A DNA stretch of 64,000 nt from Mobilisporobacter senegalensis (GTDB taxonomy: Bacteria; Bacillota; Clostridia; Lachnospirales; Lachnospiraceae): positions 62,001-126,000 of the forward strand of contig NZ_RJVG01000008.1 of assembly GCF_003752155.1 (NCBI RefSeq), given 5' to 3'. This document shows, one piece after another, positions 53,857-63,421 of this stretch. Below the pieces are notes generated by a model that saw only the letters and a program-made list of their open reading frames with translations, had not been told where the DNA came from and did not search any database. Position 1 is the stretch's first letter, and every line of letters starts with the position of its first letter. The position numbers and the translations under genes are program-made.

Positions 53857-54345
53857 ATGTTTAATAAATTAAAGGAAGCATTTGGACTAGGCAGTAAAAA
53901 GAATGTAATTTTAGCACCGGTGGAAGGAGAGGTATGTCCGCTCAGTGAAGTAAGTGATCCTACCTTTGCAACAGGAATTTTAGGAAAAGGAGTTGCTATC
54001 AGGCCCAACAGAGGAAGAGTGGTAGCACCTGCAAACGGAGTGGTTACTATAATGTTTGATACAAAACATGCAGTTACTATAACAACGGATACTGGAGCTG
54101 AGATTTTAATCCATATTGGGTTAGATACTGTGAACTTAAAAGGAGAGCATTTTAAGTCCTATGTAAAAGCGGATGACAGAGTAAAAGCTGGGGATTTATT
54201 GGTAGAGTTTGATATTCCTAAGATCAAGGAAGCAGGATATGAAGTTATTACACCTGTTGTTATCTGTAATTCAGACAATTTTCCGGAATTGCAGACAATC
54301 ACAGGAAAAGCAGTAAAAGAATTAGATGAAATTATAAATATATAG
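53857..54345 (+). CDS. PTS glucose-family EIIA
   Basis: 162 residues, single-domain EIIA of the glucose/GlcNAc family. Phospho-site His86 is in AEILIHIGLDTV and its partner His71 in DTKHAVTI, matching the paired histidines of the family; GILGKGVAIRP and GVVTIMFD are also typical. It passes phosphate from HPr to the EIICB encoded two genes downstream. Ribosome site AAGGAGGA; 33 nt after the antiterminator gene. Confidence 0.92.
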   Translation: MFNKLKEAFGLGSKKNVILAPVEGEVCPLSEVSDPTFATGILGKGVAIRPNRGRVVAPANGVVTIMFDTKHAVTITTDTGAEILIHIGLDTVNLKGEHFKSYVKADDRVKAGDLLVEFDIPKIKEAGYEVITPVVICNSDNFPELQTITGKAVKELDEIINI

Positions 54346-54411
54346 AAATTTTTTCTAATATTTATATTTTTATATAGTTACAAAAGCATTCTATAATGGA
54401 AGGAGGGCAAC

Positions 54412-54669
54412 ATGAGAGAAATAAAGTATGTCATCAAGGATGAGATGGGTATCCATGCAAGACCTGCTGGGCTTTTAATTAAAGAAGCTGGTAAATTTAC
54501 CTGTACCATCAACATCAAGAAGGACACAAAAGAAGTGGATGCAAAACGCATTATAGGAGTTATGGGACTTGGGGTCAAACAAGGAGAAGAAATAACAGTT
54601 ATTTTTAATGGCCCGGATGAGGAAGAAGCAGCAAAGACGGTCGCAGAATTTTTAAAATCCAATTTATAA
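54412..54669 (+). CDS. HPr-like phosphocarrier with Arg in place of regulatory Ser46
   Basis: 85 residues. The phospho-site His15 is intact in GIHARPAG, and the fold follows HPr throughout (AKRIIGVMGLGVKQGEEITV). In Firmicute HPr the regulatory site reads KSIMGVMSLG with Ser46; here position 46 is Arg. HPr kinase could not phosphorylate it there, so it should act in transport only. Within a PTS operon it may be a dedicated carrier. Ribosome site GGAGGG. It is not Crh, which lacks His15. Confidence 0.92.
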   Translation: MREIKYVIKDEMGIHARPAGLLIKEAGKFTCTINIKKDTKEVDAKRIIGVMGLGVKQGEEITVIFNGPDEEEAAKTVAEFLKSNL

Positions 54670-54729
54670 TTTGGTACTTGCGTGTAGCTACACAAAGGTA
54701 GCAGCGCGAAAGAAAGGGGAAGTTTTATT

Positions 54730-56163
54730 ATGATGAAATATCTTCAAAGATTAGGTAAATCTTTAATGTTACCTGTAGCATGTTTACCAGTGGCTGGTAT
54801 CCTTATGGGTATTGGTTATTGGATCGATCCAACTGGCTGGGGTGCTAACAATGTATTATCTGCATTCTTAATTAAAGCCGGTGGAGCTTTAATCGATAAT
54901 ATGGCAATTCTGTTTGCAATTGGTGTAGCTGTTGGTATGGCGAAAGATAACGATGGAACAGCTGCTCTTGCAGGTCTTGTTTCCTGGTTAATGATTACCA
55001 CTTTATTATCAAGTGGTGCAGTTGCAATGTTTACAGGACAAGAAGCAGCAGATCCTGCTTTTGGTAAGATCGCAAATCAATTTATTGGTATTCTTTCAGG
55101 TCTTATTGGTGCTTCTTGCTACAATAAATTCAAAAATACAAAATTACCGGATGCGTTGGCATTCTTTAGTGGTAAGAGATGTGTAGCAATTGTAACAGCA
55201 GGTGCTTCCGTATTAGTAAGTGTTGTTTTATTCTTCGTATGGCCAGTTATTTTCGGCGCATTAGTTTCATTTGGTACAGCGATTACAAGCACAGGAGCAA
55301 TCGGTGCCGGTATCTACGCATTCTTAAACAGATTATTAATTCCAGTTGGTCTTCACCATGCATTAAATTCAGTATTCTGGTTTGATGTTGCAGGTATTAA
55401 TGACTTAGGTAACTTCTGGTCAGGTGAAGGTACATTAGGTACAACTGGTATGTATATGGCTGGTTTCTTCCCAGTTATGATGTTTGGTTTACCTGCTGCA
55501 GCATTAGCAATGTATCATACTGCAAAATCTAATAAGAAAAAAATCGCAGCAGGTTTATTAGGAGCAGCAGCTTTGTGTTCATTCTTTACAGGTGTTACAG
55601 AACCATTAGAATTCGCATTCATGTTCTTAGCTCCTGGACTATACTTAGTACATGCAATTTTAACAGGTATCTCTGTATTTATCGTTGCTTTATTACCAGC
55701 CAGAGCAGGTTTTAACTTTAGTGCAGGTCTAGTTGACTTCGTTTTAAGTTTTAAAGCTCCAATGGCTCAAAATCCATTATTATTACTTCCAGTTGGTTTA
55801 GGATTTGCAGTTGCTTATTATGGTATTTTCCGTTTTGTAATCACTAAATTTAATCTTAAAACTCCAGGTAGGGAAGATGATGATGTTACTGAAGAAGAAT
55901 TACATACTACAATTTCTTACAGTGACTATGCACAAGTTGCAGCTACAATTCTAGAAGGCCTTGGTGGTAAAGATAATATTGCTTCCGTTGACAACTGTAT
56001 TACAAGACTTCGTATTGAAGTAAAAGATTACACAGTGGTAAATGAAAAGAAAATTAAATCTGCAGGTGTAGCCGGCGTTATCAGACCAAGCAGAACCAGT
56101 GTTCAAGTTATTGTTGGAACTCAGGTTCAACATGTTGCAGATGAATTAAAGAAATTACTATAA
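54730..56163 (+). CDS. PTS EIICB, N-acetylglucosamine type (NagE-like)
   Basis: 477 residues. EIIC (about 1-375): LMLPVACLPVAGILMGIGYW, GLHHALNSVFWFD, GTLGTTGMYMAGFFPVMMFGLPAAALAMYHTAK, and GVTEPLEFAFMFLAPGLYLVHA; then EIIB (about 400-477) with phospho-cysteine in NCITRLRIEV. The middle motif is more like GlcNAc than glucose permeases, so GlcNAc is the best guess. EIIA and HPr come from the genes just upstream. Starts at ATG 54730 or the next ATG at 54733. Confidence 0.88.
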   Translation: MMKYLQRLGKSLMLPVACLPVAGILMGIGYWIDPTGWGANNVLSAFLIKAGGALIDNMAILFAIGVAVGMAKDNDGTAALAGLVSWLMITTLLSSGAVAMFTGQEAADPAFGKIANQFIGILSGLIGASCYNKFKNTKLPDALAFFSGKRCVAIVTAGASVLVSVVLFFVWPVIFGALVSFGTAITSTGAIGAGIYAFLNRLLIPVGLHHALNSVFWFDVAGINDLGNFWSGEGTLGTTGMYMAGFFPVMMFGLPAAALAMYHTAKSNKKKIAAGLLGAAALCSFFTGVTEPLEFAFMFLAPGLYLVHAILTGISVFIVALLPARAGFNFSAGLVDFVLSFKAPMAQNPLLLLPVGLGFAVAYYGIFRFVITKFNLKTPGREDDDVTEEELHTTISYSDYAQVAATILEGLGGKDNIASVDNCITRLRIEVKDYTVVNEKKIKSAGVAGVIRPSRTSVQVIVGTQVQHVADELKKLL

Positions 56164-56207
56164 TTATATTTTATATGGTTATAAGAGTTTAATATATTTA
56201 ATAAAGT

Positions 56208-56246
56208 ATAGGAATGAAGGTAAATCCTTTCATTCCTATATTTTTA
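56208..56246 (+). terminator. Terminator of the NagE-like PTS operon
   Basis: Stem ATAGGAATGAAGG with CCTTTCATTCCTAT (one bulge), 5-nt loop, then ATTTTTA. Confidence 0.8.
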
Positions 56247-56307
56247 TCTGATGATATCAATAATCAAAAGATTGCATATAGTATAATAAAAAAGTAAAGG
56301 ATTTGTT

Positions 56308-57222
56308 ATGCAGAAGTATGTTGTTTTGTCATTAGAATTACATTTGTTCTTTGCCAGAATTATGAAAGAACATTCGTTATTCTTAGAAGCAGGCTTTGTA
56401 CAAAAAGACGAAAACTTCATAAAAGAGGCAGATAACTATAGAAGACAGTTTGAAAAACTTTTGTTTGATGTGGTACAATTAAGTGATGGAATTGTAAGAT
56501 GCGATATTTTAGATTCAGGTGAAATTGTTACAGAATTTACTTGCAGTACAGAAAAACACACAGAAAAATTATCGGGTATTCCAATCAATACAGAAATTAC
56601 CAGATTGGAACAGGGACTAAGATGTGAAAGGGTATCCCGTATCACTTCGGATATCACCAGAAGAGTACGAAGGATCAATCGGGAAGCAATCAGGTTATTA
56701 GACGGCCTGATCCATTTAAAAGAGGAAATACTACGTAAAGTATTGTCATGTGATATGTACACATTTAATTATCCTCTATTAATAAAACATATAACAAGAG
56801 AAGCAAAACTTTATCGTTCCTATATTATAGCATTAGAGAACGGGAAAGATATAGAAAGTCAAAGTATGAAGCAAGTTGAATTGTTCTGGAACCAAATTAT
56901 GATGGAACATGCATTGTTTATTCGTGGATTGTTAGATCCAACAGAAAACGAACTTATCGATACTTCCAATGAATTTGCAAAAGAATTTGCATGTCTTTTA
57001 GAAGCAGCCAAGGACATGACAGATGAAACAATTGAGAGCATCACCAACGAAACCATTCGTAAAACAGTACAGCTGCGTGATTTTAAAGAAGCAGGAACAA
57101 AAGGAATTGATTGCTGTGAAATTCAATCAATAATATTACCATTATTAGCAGATCATGTATTAAGAGAAGCAAATCATTATTTAAGATTATTATATTCAGA
57201 AAAAAACTATTGTAATAAATAA
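56308..57222 (+). CDS. DUF2935 family protein
   Basis: 304 residues, all-helical. Two repeats are visible, one at the start (LHLFFARIMKEHSLFLEAGF) and one near 190 (ELFWNQIMMEHALFIRGLLDP), as in DUF2935. The Glu/His pairs recall ferritin-like metal-binding bundles; a di-metal site is plausible, and function is unknown. No strong ribosome site: AAAGGA at 56296-56301. It is a lone gene between two terminators. Confidence 0.82.
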   Translation: MQKYVVLSLELHLFFARIMKEHSLFLEAGFVQKDENFIKEADNYRRQFEKLLFDVVQLSDGIVRCDILDSGEIVTEFTCSTEKHTEKLSGIPINTEITRLEQGLRCERVSRITSDITRRVRRINREAIRLLDGLIHLKEEILRKVLSCDMYTFNYPLLIKHITREAKLYRSYIIALENGKDIESQSMKQVELFWNQIMMEHALFIRGLLDPTENELIDTSNEFAKEFACLLEAAKDMTDETIESITNETIRKTVQLRDFKEAGTKGIDCCEIQSIILPLLADHVLREANHYLRLLYSEKNYCNK

Positions 57223-57268
57223 GATTTATTGTTATAATGGCATAAGTATATTAATAGAATTAATAAAT

Positions 57269-57313
57269 AGCCATAAGGGAGTGGATTTCAATTCCTGTCT
57301 TATGGCTTTTTTC
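57269..57313 (+). terminator. Terminator after the DUF2935 gene
   Basis: AGCCATAAG pairs with CTTATGGCT (9 bp) around a 21-nt loop that can pair further; TTTTTT follows. Confidence 0.8.
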
Positions 57314-57432
57314 ATTTCTGCGAGAGTAATTAAGGAAATTGAATAAATAATTTTAATAATTACAAAAATATGTTAGATTTTCCTAAATATATTAATATAT
57401 CTAATAAATGCCTCTATTGTTACTTATTTATA

Positions 57433-57462
57433 TTGACAAAATTGTAGGAAACAATGTATGAT
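57433..57462 (+). promoter_or_regulatory. Promoter of the opp operon
   Basis: TTGACA (57433-57438), 18-nt spacer, TATGAT (57457-57462). The rest of the 311-nt gap is AT-rich with no other clear signal. Confidence 0.65.
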
Positions 57463-57533
57463 TATAATGGCATTTGTTTAAAGTTGTAAAGTAAACAAGT
57501 AGTTTAAAAATGTAAGAAAGTAGGTTGAATTTC

Positions 57534-58454
57534 ATGGCAAAGTACATGATAAAGAGGATTGTTGCGGCCATTTTTACGGTATTTATAGCTGCAACCATTA
57601 CGTTTTTCTTGATGAAATTAGTTCCAGGTAGCCCGTTCACTTCAGAGAAGACCAATGAGATTGCAGAAGCTGCATTGAATGAAAAGTATGGTTTAGATAA
57701 ACCAATATACGTTCAATATCAGAAATACATAGGTCAATTATTAAAAGGGGACCTTGGAATTAGCTATAAACTTAGAAAAAATGTGTCGGTAGCAAGAATT
57801 ATAGAAGATTCATTCCCAATTTCAGCAAAACTGGGAGGATTTGCTATATTGTTTGCTATGGCTTTTGGTATACCATTAGGATGTATCGCTGCACTTCGTA
57901 GGAATAAGTGGCAGGATAACGTAATCCGTGTAATGTCAACGGCAGGTATTGCAATACCAGGATTTGTTATTGCGACTACATCGATGTTAATATTTGCACT
58001 AAGTTTAAAGTGGCTTCCAACATATGGATTGGATGAACCGGCTAGTTATATCTTACCAGTATTTACATTAGGATTTTACCCAATGTGTTATATTGCAAGA
58101 TTGCTTCGTTCCAGTATGCTTGAAGCAATGGGACAGGACTATATTAGAACTGCCAAAGCCAAAGGTATGTCAGATTTTGTGGTAACTTTTAAACATGCAA
58201 TGCGTAATTCGCTGATTCCTGTTATTACATATCTTGGACCACTTGTAGCATATACATTAACAGGTGGATTCGTTGTTGAAAAAGTTTTTAATATACCTGG
58301 TTTAGGACGTTATTTTATTAAAGCAATAGATGCCAGGGATTATAATATAATTATGGGTACAACGATTTTCTTAGCAGCTCTTATTATTATTATGAACCTT
58401 GTATGTGACATATTATACAAAGTAGTTGATCCAAGAATTAATTTAAATGAATAG
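57534..58454 (+). CDS. oppB: Oligopeptide ABC transporter permease OppB
   Basis: 306 residues of the DppB/OppB family: MAKYMIKRIVAAIFTVFIAAT start, LVPGSPFTSEK, KYGLDKPIYVQYQKYIGQLLKGDLG, then the inner-membrane loop with DYIRTAKAKGMSD near 203 and VEKVFNIPGLGRYF. About six spans. ATG 57534, preceded by AGG at 57522-57524, is preferred to the TTG at 57525. First gene of oppBCDFA. Confidence 0.93.
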   Translation: MAKYMIKRIVAAIFTVFIAATITFFLMKLVPGSPFTSEKTNEIAEAALNEKYGLDKPIYVQYQKYIGQLLKGDLGISYKLRKNVSVARIIEDSFPISAKLGGFAILFAMAFGIPLGCIAALRRNKWQDNVIRVMSTAGIAIPGFVIATTSMLIFALSLKWLPTYGLDEPASYILPVFTLGFYPMCYIARLLRSSMLEAMGQDYIRTAKAKGMSDFVVTFKHAMRNSLIPVITYLGPLVAYTLTGGFVVEKVFNIPGLGRYFIKAIDARDYNIIMGTTIFLAALIIIMNLVCDILYKVVDPRINLNE

Positions 58455-58468
58455 AAAGGAGCAAAATC

Positions 58469-59476
58469 GTGATTTTAAATAATAAAAAATTATTTAGTAC
58501 TCAAATAGAAGTGACCGCAGATGATTTTGCACCTGCTTCCAATAGAGAAAAAAATGAATTAGTAACCATGGGGGAAAATACCAGTTTTTGGAAGGATGCA
58601 TGGAGAAGATTAAAACAGAATAAGATAGCAATGGTTTCTTTAGTAATTATTATCCTTATTTTATTATTTGCAATTGTGGGACCATATCTTAGCCCATATA
58701 GTTATAGTCAACAAATCAGAGGAGATGAAAATCTTACTCCATGTTTCAAACATCCATTTGGAACGGATAATTTGGGACGTGATTTATTGGTCAGAACTAT
58801 GATCGGAGCCAGAATTTCACTTCTTATCGGTATTGGAGCAGCATTACTTGTATTAGTGATTGGTTCTATATATGGAGCAATATCAGGACTGCTCGGCGGA
58901 ACGGCAGATGCAGTTATGATGAGAATCGTGGAAGTTATTTACTCACTTCCGGATATGTTAGTTATTATACTTTTAAGTATTGTATTAAATGATCCATTGA
59001 CAGCAGCGTTTGACTCTGGGAAAGCCCTCGGAGGATTACAAGTTTTAGGACCTGGTATTATAGCTATGTTCATCGTATACGCTCTTCTTTACTGGGTTGG
59101 TATGGCGAGGATTGTACGTGGTCAGGTATTGCAATTAAAAGAGATGGAATATGTAAATGCAGCAAGAGCGTTAGGGTCTAACAATGCAAGATTAATTAAA
59201 AAACATTTATTACCAAACTGTGTTGGACAATTAGTTGTAACCACCATGCTTCAAATTCCTTCAGCAATCTTTACAGAAGCATATTTAAGTTTCTTGGGAA
59301 TTGGTGTAAATAAACCCCTTGCAAGTTTAGGTTCCCTGGCTTCAGATGCTTTAAATGGTATTTCGTCTTATCCATATCGTTTGCTGTTCCCGGCAATTAC
59401 GATTAGTATTATTATCTTAGCTTTTAACTTATTTGGTGATGGTCTTCGTGATGCACTGGATCCAAAGATGAAATAA
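58469..59476 (+). CDS. oppC: Oligopeptide ABC transporter permease OppC
   Basis: 335 residues with a GTG start behind AAAGGAG. About six spans. WKDAWRRLKQNKIAMVSL, HPFGTDNLGRDLLVRTMIGARISL, the EAA-type loop MEYVNAARALGSNNARLIKKHLLPN, and EAYLSFLGIGVNKPLASLGSL mark OppC/DppC. It forms the pore with OppB. Confidence 0.93.
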   Translation: MILNNKKLFSTQIEVTADDFAPASNREKNELVTMGENTSFWKDAWRRLKQNKIAMVSLVIIILILLFAIVGPYLSPYSYSQQIRGDENLTPCFKHPFGTDNLGRDLLVRTMIGARISLLIGIGAALLVLVIGSIYGAISGLLGGTADAVMMRIVEVIYSLPDMLVIILLSIVLNDPLTAAFDSGKALGGLQVLGPGIIAMFIVYALLYWVGMARIVRGQVLQLKEMEYVNAARALGSNNARLIKKHLLPNCVGQLVVTTMLQIPSAIFTEAYLSFLGIGVNKPLASLGSLASDALNGISSYPYRLLFPAITISIIILAFNLFGDGLRDALDPKMK

Positions 59477-59493
59477 CGAAGGAGGACATTGTT

Positions 59494-60504
59494 ATGGCAG
59501 AATTAAATAATAAATCATTACTTAATGTAAATGATTTCGAAGTGTCTTTCTTTACTTATGCGGGAGAGGTTAAGGCAGTTCGAGGCGTTACTTATGAATT
59601 AAAACATGGTGAAGTAATGGGAATCGTAGGAGAGTCAGGTAGTGGTAAATCCGTATCATCCTATGGTTTAATGGGAATTATTCCTGATCCAGGTAAAATT
59701 ATAGGTGGTTCCATTACTTTTGACGGGAAAGATATAACAACAATGCCAGAGAAAGAAATGGCTCAAATCAGAGGAAAAGACGTAAGTATGATTTTCCAGG
59801 ATCCAATGACATCCTTAAATCCGGTCTATACGGTAGGAAATCAAATTGATGAATCTTTAAGAAAACATACTGATTTAAATAAGCAACAAAGAGAAGAGAG
59901 AATTATTGAATTATTTAAACTTGTTGGTATCAACCAGCCTGAGAAGAGAATGCATCAATATCCCCATGAATTCTCCGGTGGTATGAGACAGCGCGTTATG
60001 ATTGCAATGGCTTTAGCCTGTAATCCAAAATTATTGATAGCTGATGAGCCTACAACTGCTTTAGATGTTACAATTCAGGCACAGATTATTGAGCTTATGA
60101 AGGAATTGAAAGACAAAATTAATATGTCAATCATCTTTATTACTCATGATTTAGGAGTTGTATCTGAGATTTGTGACAAGGTTGCAGTAATGTATGCAGG
60201 TAATATAGTAGAAAGTGGAAGTATTGATGATATCTTCTATGATCCAAAACATCCTTATACATGGGGATTATTAAAATCAATTCCAAAACTAAATGCAGAA
60301 GAGCATGAACGTTTAATTCCGATTGAAGGTACTCCGGTAGACTTGATTAATCCTCCACAAGGCTGTGCCTTTGCACCTAGATGCGAACATGCTATGAAAA
60401 TTTGTTTGACCAAGAAACCTCCTCTATGTCATGTTGGAGAGAATCACGATTCTCTTTGCTGGCTGAATGTGAAAGAAGAATTTGATAAGGAGAGTGGGAA
60501 GTAA
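59494..60504 (+). CDS. oppD: Oligopeptide ABC transporter ATP-binding protein OppD
   Basis: 336 residues: Walker A GESGSGKSV near 46, signature SGGMRQRVMIAMAL, Walker B LLIADEPTTALD, switch His in ITHDLGVV. The C-terminal oligopeptide/dipeptide domain has the three or four cysteines that in relatives bind a 4Fe-4S cluster (CAFAPRCEHAMKICL, then CHVG). It overlaps oppF by one base (stop TAATG). Confidence 0.94.
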   Translation: MAELNNKSLLNVNDFEVSFFTYAGEVKAVRGVTYELKHGEVMGIVGESGSGKSVSSYGLMGIIPDPGKIIGGSITFDGKDITTMPEKEMAQIRGKDVSMIFQDPMTSLNPVYTVGNQIDESLRKHTDLNKQQREERIIELFKLVGINQPEKRMHQYPHEFSGGMRQRVMIAMALACNPKLLIADEPTTALDVTIQAQIIELMKELKDKINMSIIFITHDLGVVSEICDKVAVMYAGNIVESGSIDDIFYDPKHPYTWGLLKSIPKLNAEEHERLIPIEGTPVDLINPPQGCAFAPRCEHAMKICLTKKPPLCHVGENHDSLCWLNVKEEFDKESGK

Positions 60505-61493
60505 TGGCAGAACAATTAAAGAGTGATAACCTGATTGAGATCAAAGGTCTAAAGAAATATTTCCCAATCAAGGAAGGGTTATTTAAAACAAATAATGTAA
60601 AAGCAGTAGATGATGTCAGTCTGTTTATAAAAAAAGGTGAAACATTAGGTCTTGTAGGTGAAAGTGGCTGTGGTAAGACAACATTTGGAAGAACCATATT
60701 AAGACTGCATGAACCAACAGAAGGTCAGATTATCTATGATGGAAAAGATATTACGAAAGAAGATATGCTGCCATATAGAAGAAAAATGCAGATTATCTTT
60801 CAAGATCCATATGCATCTCTAGATCCAAGAATGACCGTTGGCGATATTGTCGGTGAGCCGCTGGACATTCATAAGATGTATAAAACAAAAGAAGAAAGAA
60901 AAGAAAAGATTTATAAATTACTTGAAACGGTAGGATTAAATGCAGAACATGCCAATCGATTTGCACACGAGTTCTCTGGCGGACAAAGACAAAGAATTGG
61001 GATTGCTAGAGCATTAGCAGTAGAACCTGAATTTATTGTTTGTGATGAACCGGTATCTGCATTAGATGTATCTATTCAGGCACAGGTAGTAAACATGCTG
61101 GAAGATTTACAGGCGGAAAAAGGATTTACATACCTTTTTATAGCACATGATTTATCAATTGTAAAACATATCAGTAATCGTATTGGTGTTATGTACCTGG
61201 GACATCTGGTAGAATTAACAACAAGTCAGGAATTATACAAAAATCCATTGCATCCATACACTAAAACATTGCTTTCAGCAATTCCGGTTGCGGATCCTAA
61301 GACAAGCAGAAGCAGAGAGCGTATTGTCTTAAATGGAGATATACCAAGTCCATTAAATCCACCTAGTGGATGTACTTTTAGGACCAGGTGTCCGTATGCG
61401 ACGGACATTTGTGCGAAGGAAAAACCAATATTTAGGGAATATGGCACTGAGCATTATGTAGCCTGTCATAATCTTGAAAATATTAATAATTAA
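60504..61493 (+). CDS. oppF: Oligopeptide ABC transporter ATP-binding protein OppF
   Basis: 329 residues: FPIKEGLFKTNNVKAVDDVSL, Walker A GESGCGKTT near 51, signature SGGQRQRIGIARAL, Walker B IVCDEPVSALD, ITHD-type loop FIAHDLSIVKH, and a C-terminal cysteine motif (CTFRTRCPYATDIC). It is the partner of OppD, and its start overlaps the oppD stop. Confidence 0.94.
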   Translation: MAEQLKSDNLIEIKGLKKYFPIKEGLFKTNNVKAVDDVSLFIKKGETLGLVGESGCGKTTFGRTILRLHEPTEGQIIYDGKDITKEDMLPYRRKMQIIFQDPYASLDPRMTVGDIVGEPLDIHKMYKTKEERKEKIYKLLETVGLNAEHANRFAHEFSGGQRQRIGIARALAVEPEFIVCDEPVSALDVSIQAQVVNMLEDLQAEKGFTYLFIAHDLSIVKHISNRIGVMYLGHLVELTTSQELYKNPLHPYTKTLLSAIPVADPKTSRSRERIVLNGDIPSPLNPPSGCTFRTRCPYATDICAKEKPIFREYGTEHYVACHNLENINN

Positions 61494-61615
61494 TAGAATG
61501 TTCTTTTTAAATGTGATTTAAAATTTCAATATAAGGTTATCTTATATAATAGAAATTATTAAATAAAATTAGAGCTTCTTAAATTAGGAAGACTCAATAA
61601 AAAAGGAGGAAGATT

Positions 61616-63250
61616 ATGAAAAAGACAAACGTAACAAAACGTCTTGCCGTGTTAATGTTATTAGTAATGGTCATTACTACAGCTTTAACTGCATGTGGCG
61701 GCAAAAAAGAAGAGGGAGCTTCTGGCGACAAATTAGAACTTAATGTACATGTTGGCCCAGAGCCAAATACAATTGATCCTGCATTAAATACTGCTGTTGA
61801 TGGTGGTACTTTAATCAATCATGCATTTGAAGGATTAATGAAATTAAATGATAAAGGTGAAGTAGTAAATGGTCAGGCAGCTGATGTAAAAATAAGTGAT
61901 GATCAATTAGTATATACCTTTACTCTTCGTGATGACGCGAAATGGTCTGATGGAGAAGCCGTGAAAGCTTCAGACTTTGAATATGCCTGGAGAAGAGCAG
62001 TAGATCCTGCTACAGCATCTGAATATAACTATATGCTTGGACCAGTTTTAAATGCATATGAAGTTATGGCTGGTGAAAAAGATCCTAGCGAGTTAGGTGT
62101 GAAAGCAGTTGATGAAAAAACATTTGAAGTTACATTAGCAACACCTACAACTTATTTCTTAGAAATCGCAGCATTCCCAACAACTTACCCGGTAAGAGAG
62201 GATATTGTCAGTGCTAACCCAGATACTTGGGCTACAGAACCAGAAACTTATATCGGAAATGGACCATATGTATTAGATACTTGGGAACACCAGGCTAAAA
62301 TGGTATTTGTAAAAAATGAAAACTATTATGATGTATCTAAATTAGGTCCAGATGCAATTAATTTTGTATTAATGGATGATCAAAATACAATTCTTACAGC
62401 ATTCAAGAACAATGAAATTGTATTTGGTGATGATCTTCCAAGTGAAAATATCGAAGCTATGACAGATAATGGCCTATATATTGAAGGACAATTAGGAACT
62501 TATTTCTTATGTCTTAATGTAGAAAAAGAAGAATTTAAAGATGTGAAAGTTCGTCAGGCACTTGCATTAGCTCTTGATAGAAATTATATTGTTGAATCAG
62601 TAGCTAAGGGTGGCCAACAACCAGCAGATACATTTGTTGCAACAGGTCTTTCTGATACTGATATTGAAAAAGAATTCCATGATACTGCAGAACCTTGGTA
62701 TGATGTAAATGATTACGAAGGTAATGTAGCAAAAGCAAAACAACTTCTTGCAGAAGCTGGTTATGCTGATGGAAAAGGTTTCCCAACAATCGAATTAATG
62801 GCTAATCCAGGTCATGAAAATATTATGGAAGCTGTACAAAATATGTGGGCTGAAAACTTAGGACTTAATGTAACAATTTCTTCTCAAGACTGGAATGTAT
62901 TTATTGATACAAGAAAAGAAGGAAATTATCAAGTTGCTCGTCATGGTTGGTTAGCAGATTACAATGATCCTATTTCATTCCTTGATATGTGGGTAACAGG
63001 CGGTGGAAATAATGATGCTCAATGGTCTAATGCAGAATATGATGCATTAATTAAGACTGTTCAAACATCTACAGATAGAGAAGTGAGATATCAGGCAATG
63101 CATGATGCTGAAAAAATCTTGGGTGAAGAAATGCCAATCATCCCTATCTATTACTATACTGATCTTTACTTAAAATCAGATAAGTTAGAAGGATTCTATA
63201 CATCACCACTTGGATTTAAATTCTTTATGTATTCATCATTAGCTGAATAA
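61616..63250 (+). CDS. oppA: Oligopeptide-binding lipoprotein OppA
   Basis: 544 residues. The signal peptide ends in lipobox LTAC (Cys near 27); the type II binding fold follows with EPNTIDPALNTAVDGG, YTFTLRDDAKWSDGEAVKASDFEYAWRR, YIGNGPYVLDTWEHQ, and DYNDPISFLDMW. It captures peptides for OppBCDF. A 122-nt gap with no terminator separates it from oppF, so it is probably in the same operon but may have extra regulation. Ribosome site AAGGAGGA. Confidence 0.93.
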   Translation: MKKTNVTKRLAVLMLLVMVITTALTACGGKKEEGASGDKLELNVHVGPEPNTIDPALNTAVDGGTLINHAFEGLMKLNDKGEVVNGQAADVKISDDQLVYTFTLRDDAKWSDGEAVKASDFEYAWRRAVDPATASEYNYMLGPVLNAYEVMAGEKDPSELGVKAVDEKTFEVTLATPTTYFLEIAAFPTTYPVREDIVSANPDTWATEPETYIGNGPYVLDTWEHQAKMVFVKNENYYDVSKLGPDAINFVLMDDQNTILTAFKNNEIVFGDDLPSENIEAMTDNGLYIEGQLGTYFLCLNVEKEEFKDVKVRQALALALDRNYIVESVAKGGQQPADTFVATGLSDTDIEKEFHDTAEPWYDVNDYEGNVAKAKQLLAEAGYADGKGFPTIELMANPGHENIMEAVQNMWAENLGLNVTISSQDWNVFIDTRKEGNYQVARHGWLADYNDPISFLDMWVTGGGNNDAQWSNAEYDALIKTVQTSTDREVRYQAMHDAEKILGEEMPIIPIYYYTDLYLKSDKLEGFYTSPLGFKFFMYSSLAE

Positions 63251-63271
63251 TAATATAGTATTATATATAGG

Positions 63272-63303
63272 AAGGTCCTTTGCGAAAGCAAAGGGCCTTT
63301 TTA
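63272..63303 (+). terminator. Terminator of the opp operon
   Basis: A 12-bp stem with one G-U pair, GAAA tetraloop (63284-63287), and a T-run. Confidence 0.88.
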
Positions 63304-63325
63304 ATAGGAATAATATAGGAATCTC

Positions 63326-63354
63326 TTGCATTCGTTTGGTAAATAGTGTAGAAT
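63326..63354 (+). promoter_or_regulatory. Promoter of the hemerythrin gene
   Basis: TTGCAT (63326-63331), 17-nt spacer, TAGAAT (63349-63354). Confidence 0.7.
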
Positions 63355-63421
63355 TAACACACAAATGTCAGAGAGTGAAATAAACGGATATGTTTAATAC
63401 GAATGAAGGGAGAAATAAGAT

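Noticed and set aside
54412-54669. Crh
   Set aside because: Crh lacks His15 and keeps Ser46; this protein has the opposite pattern.
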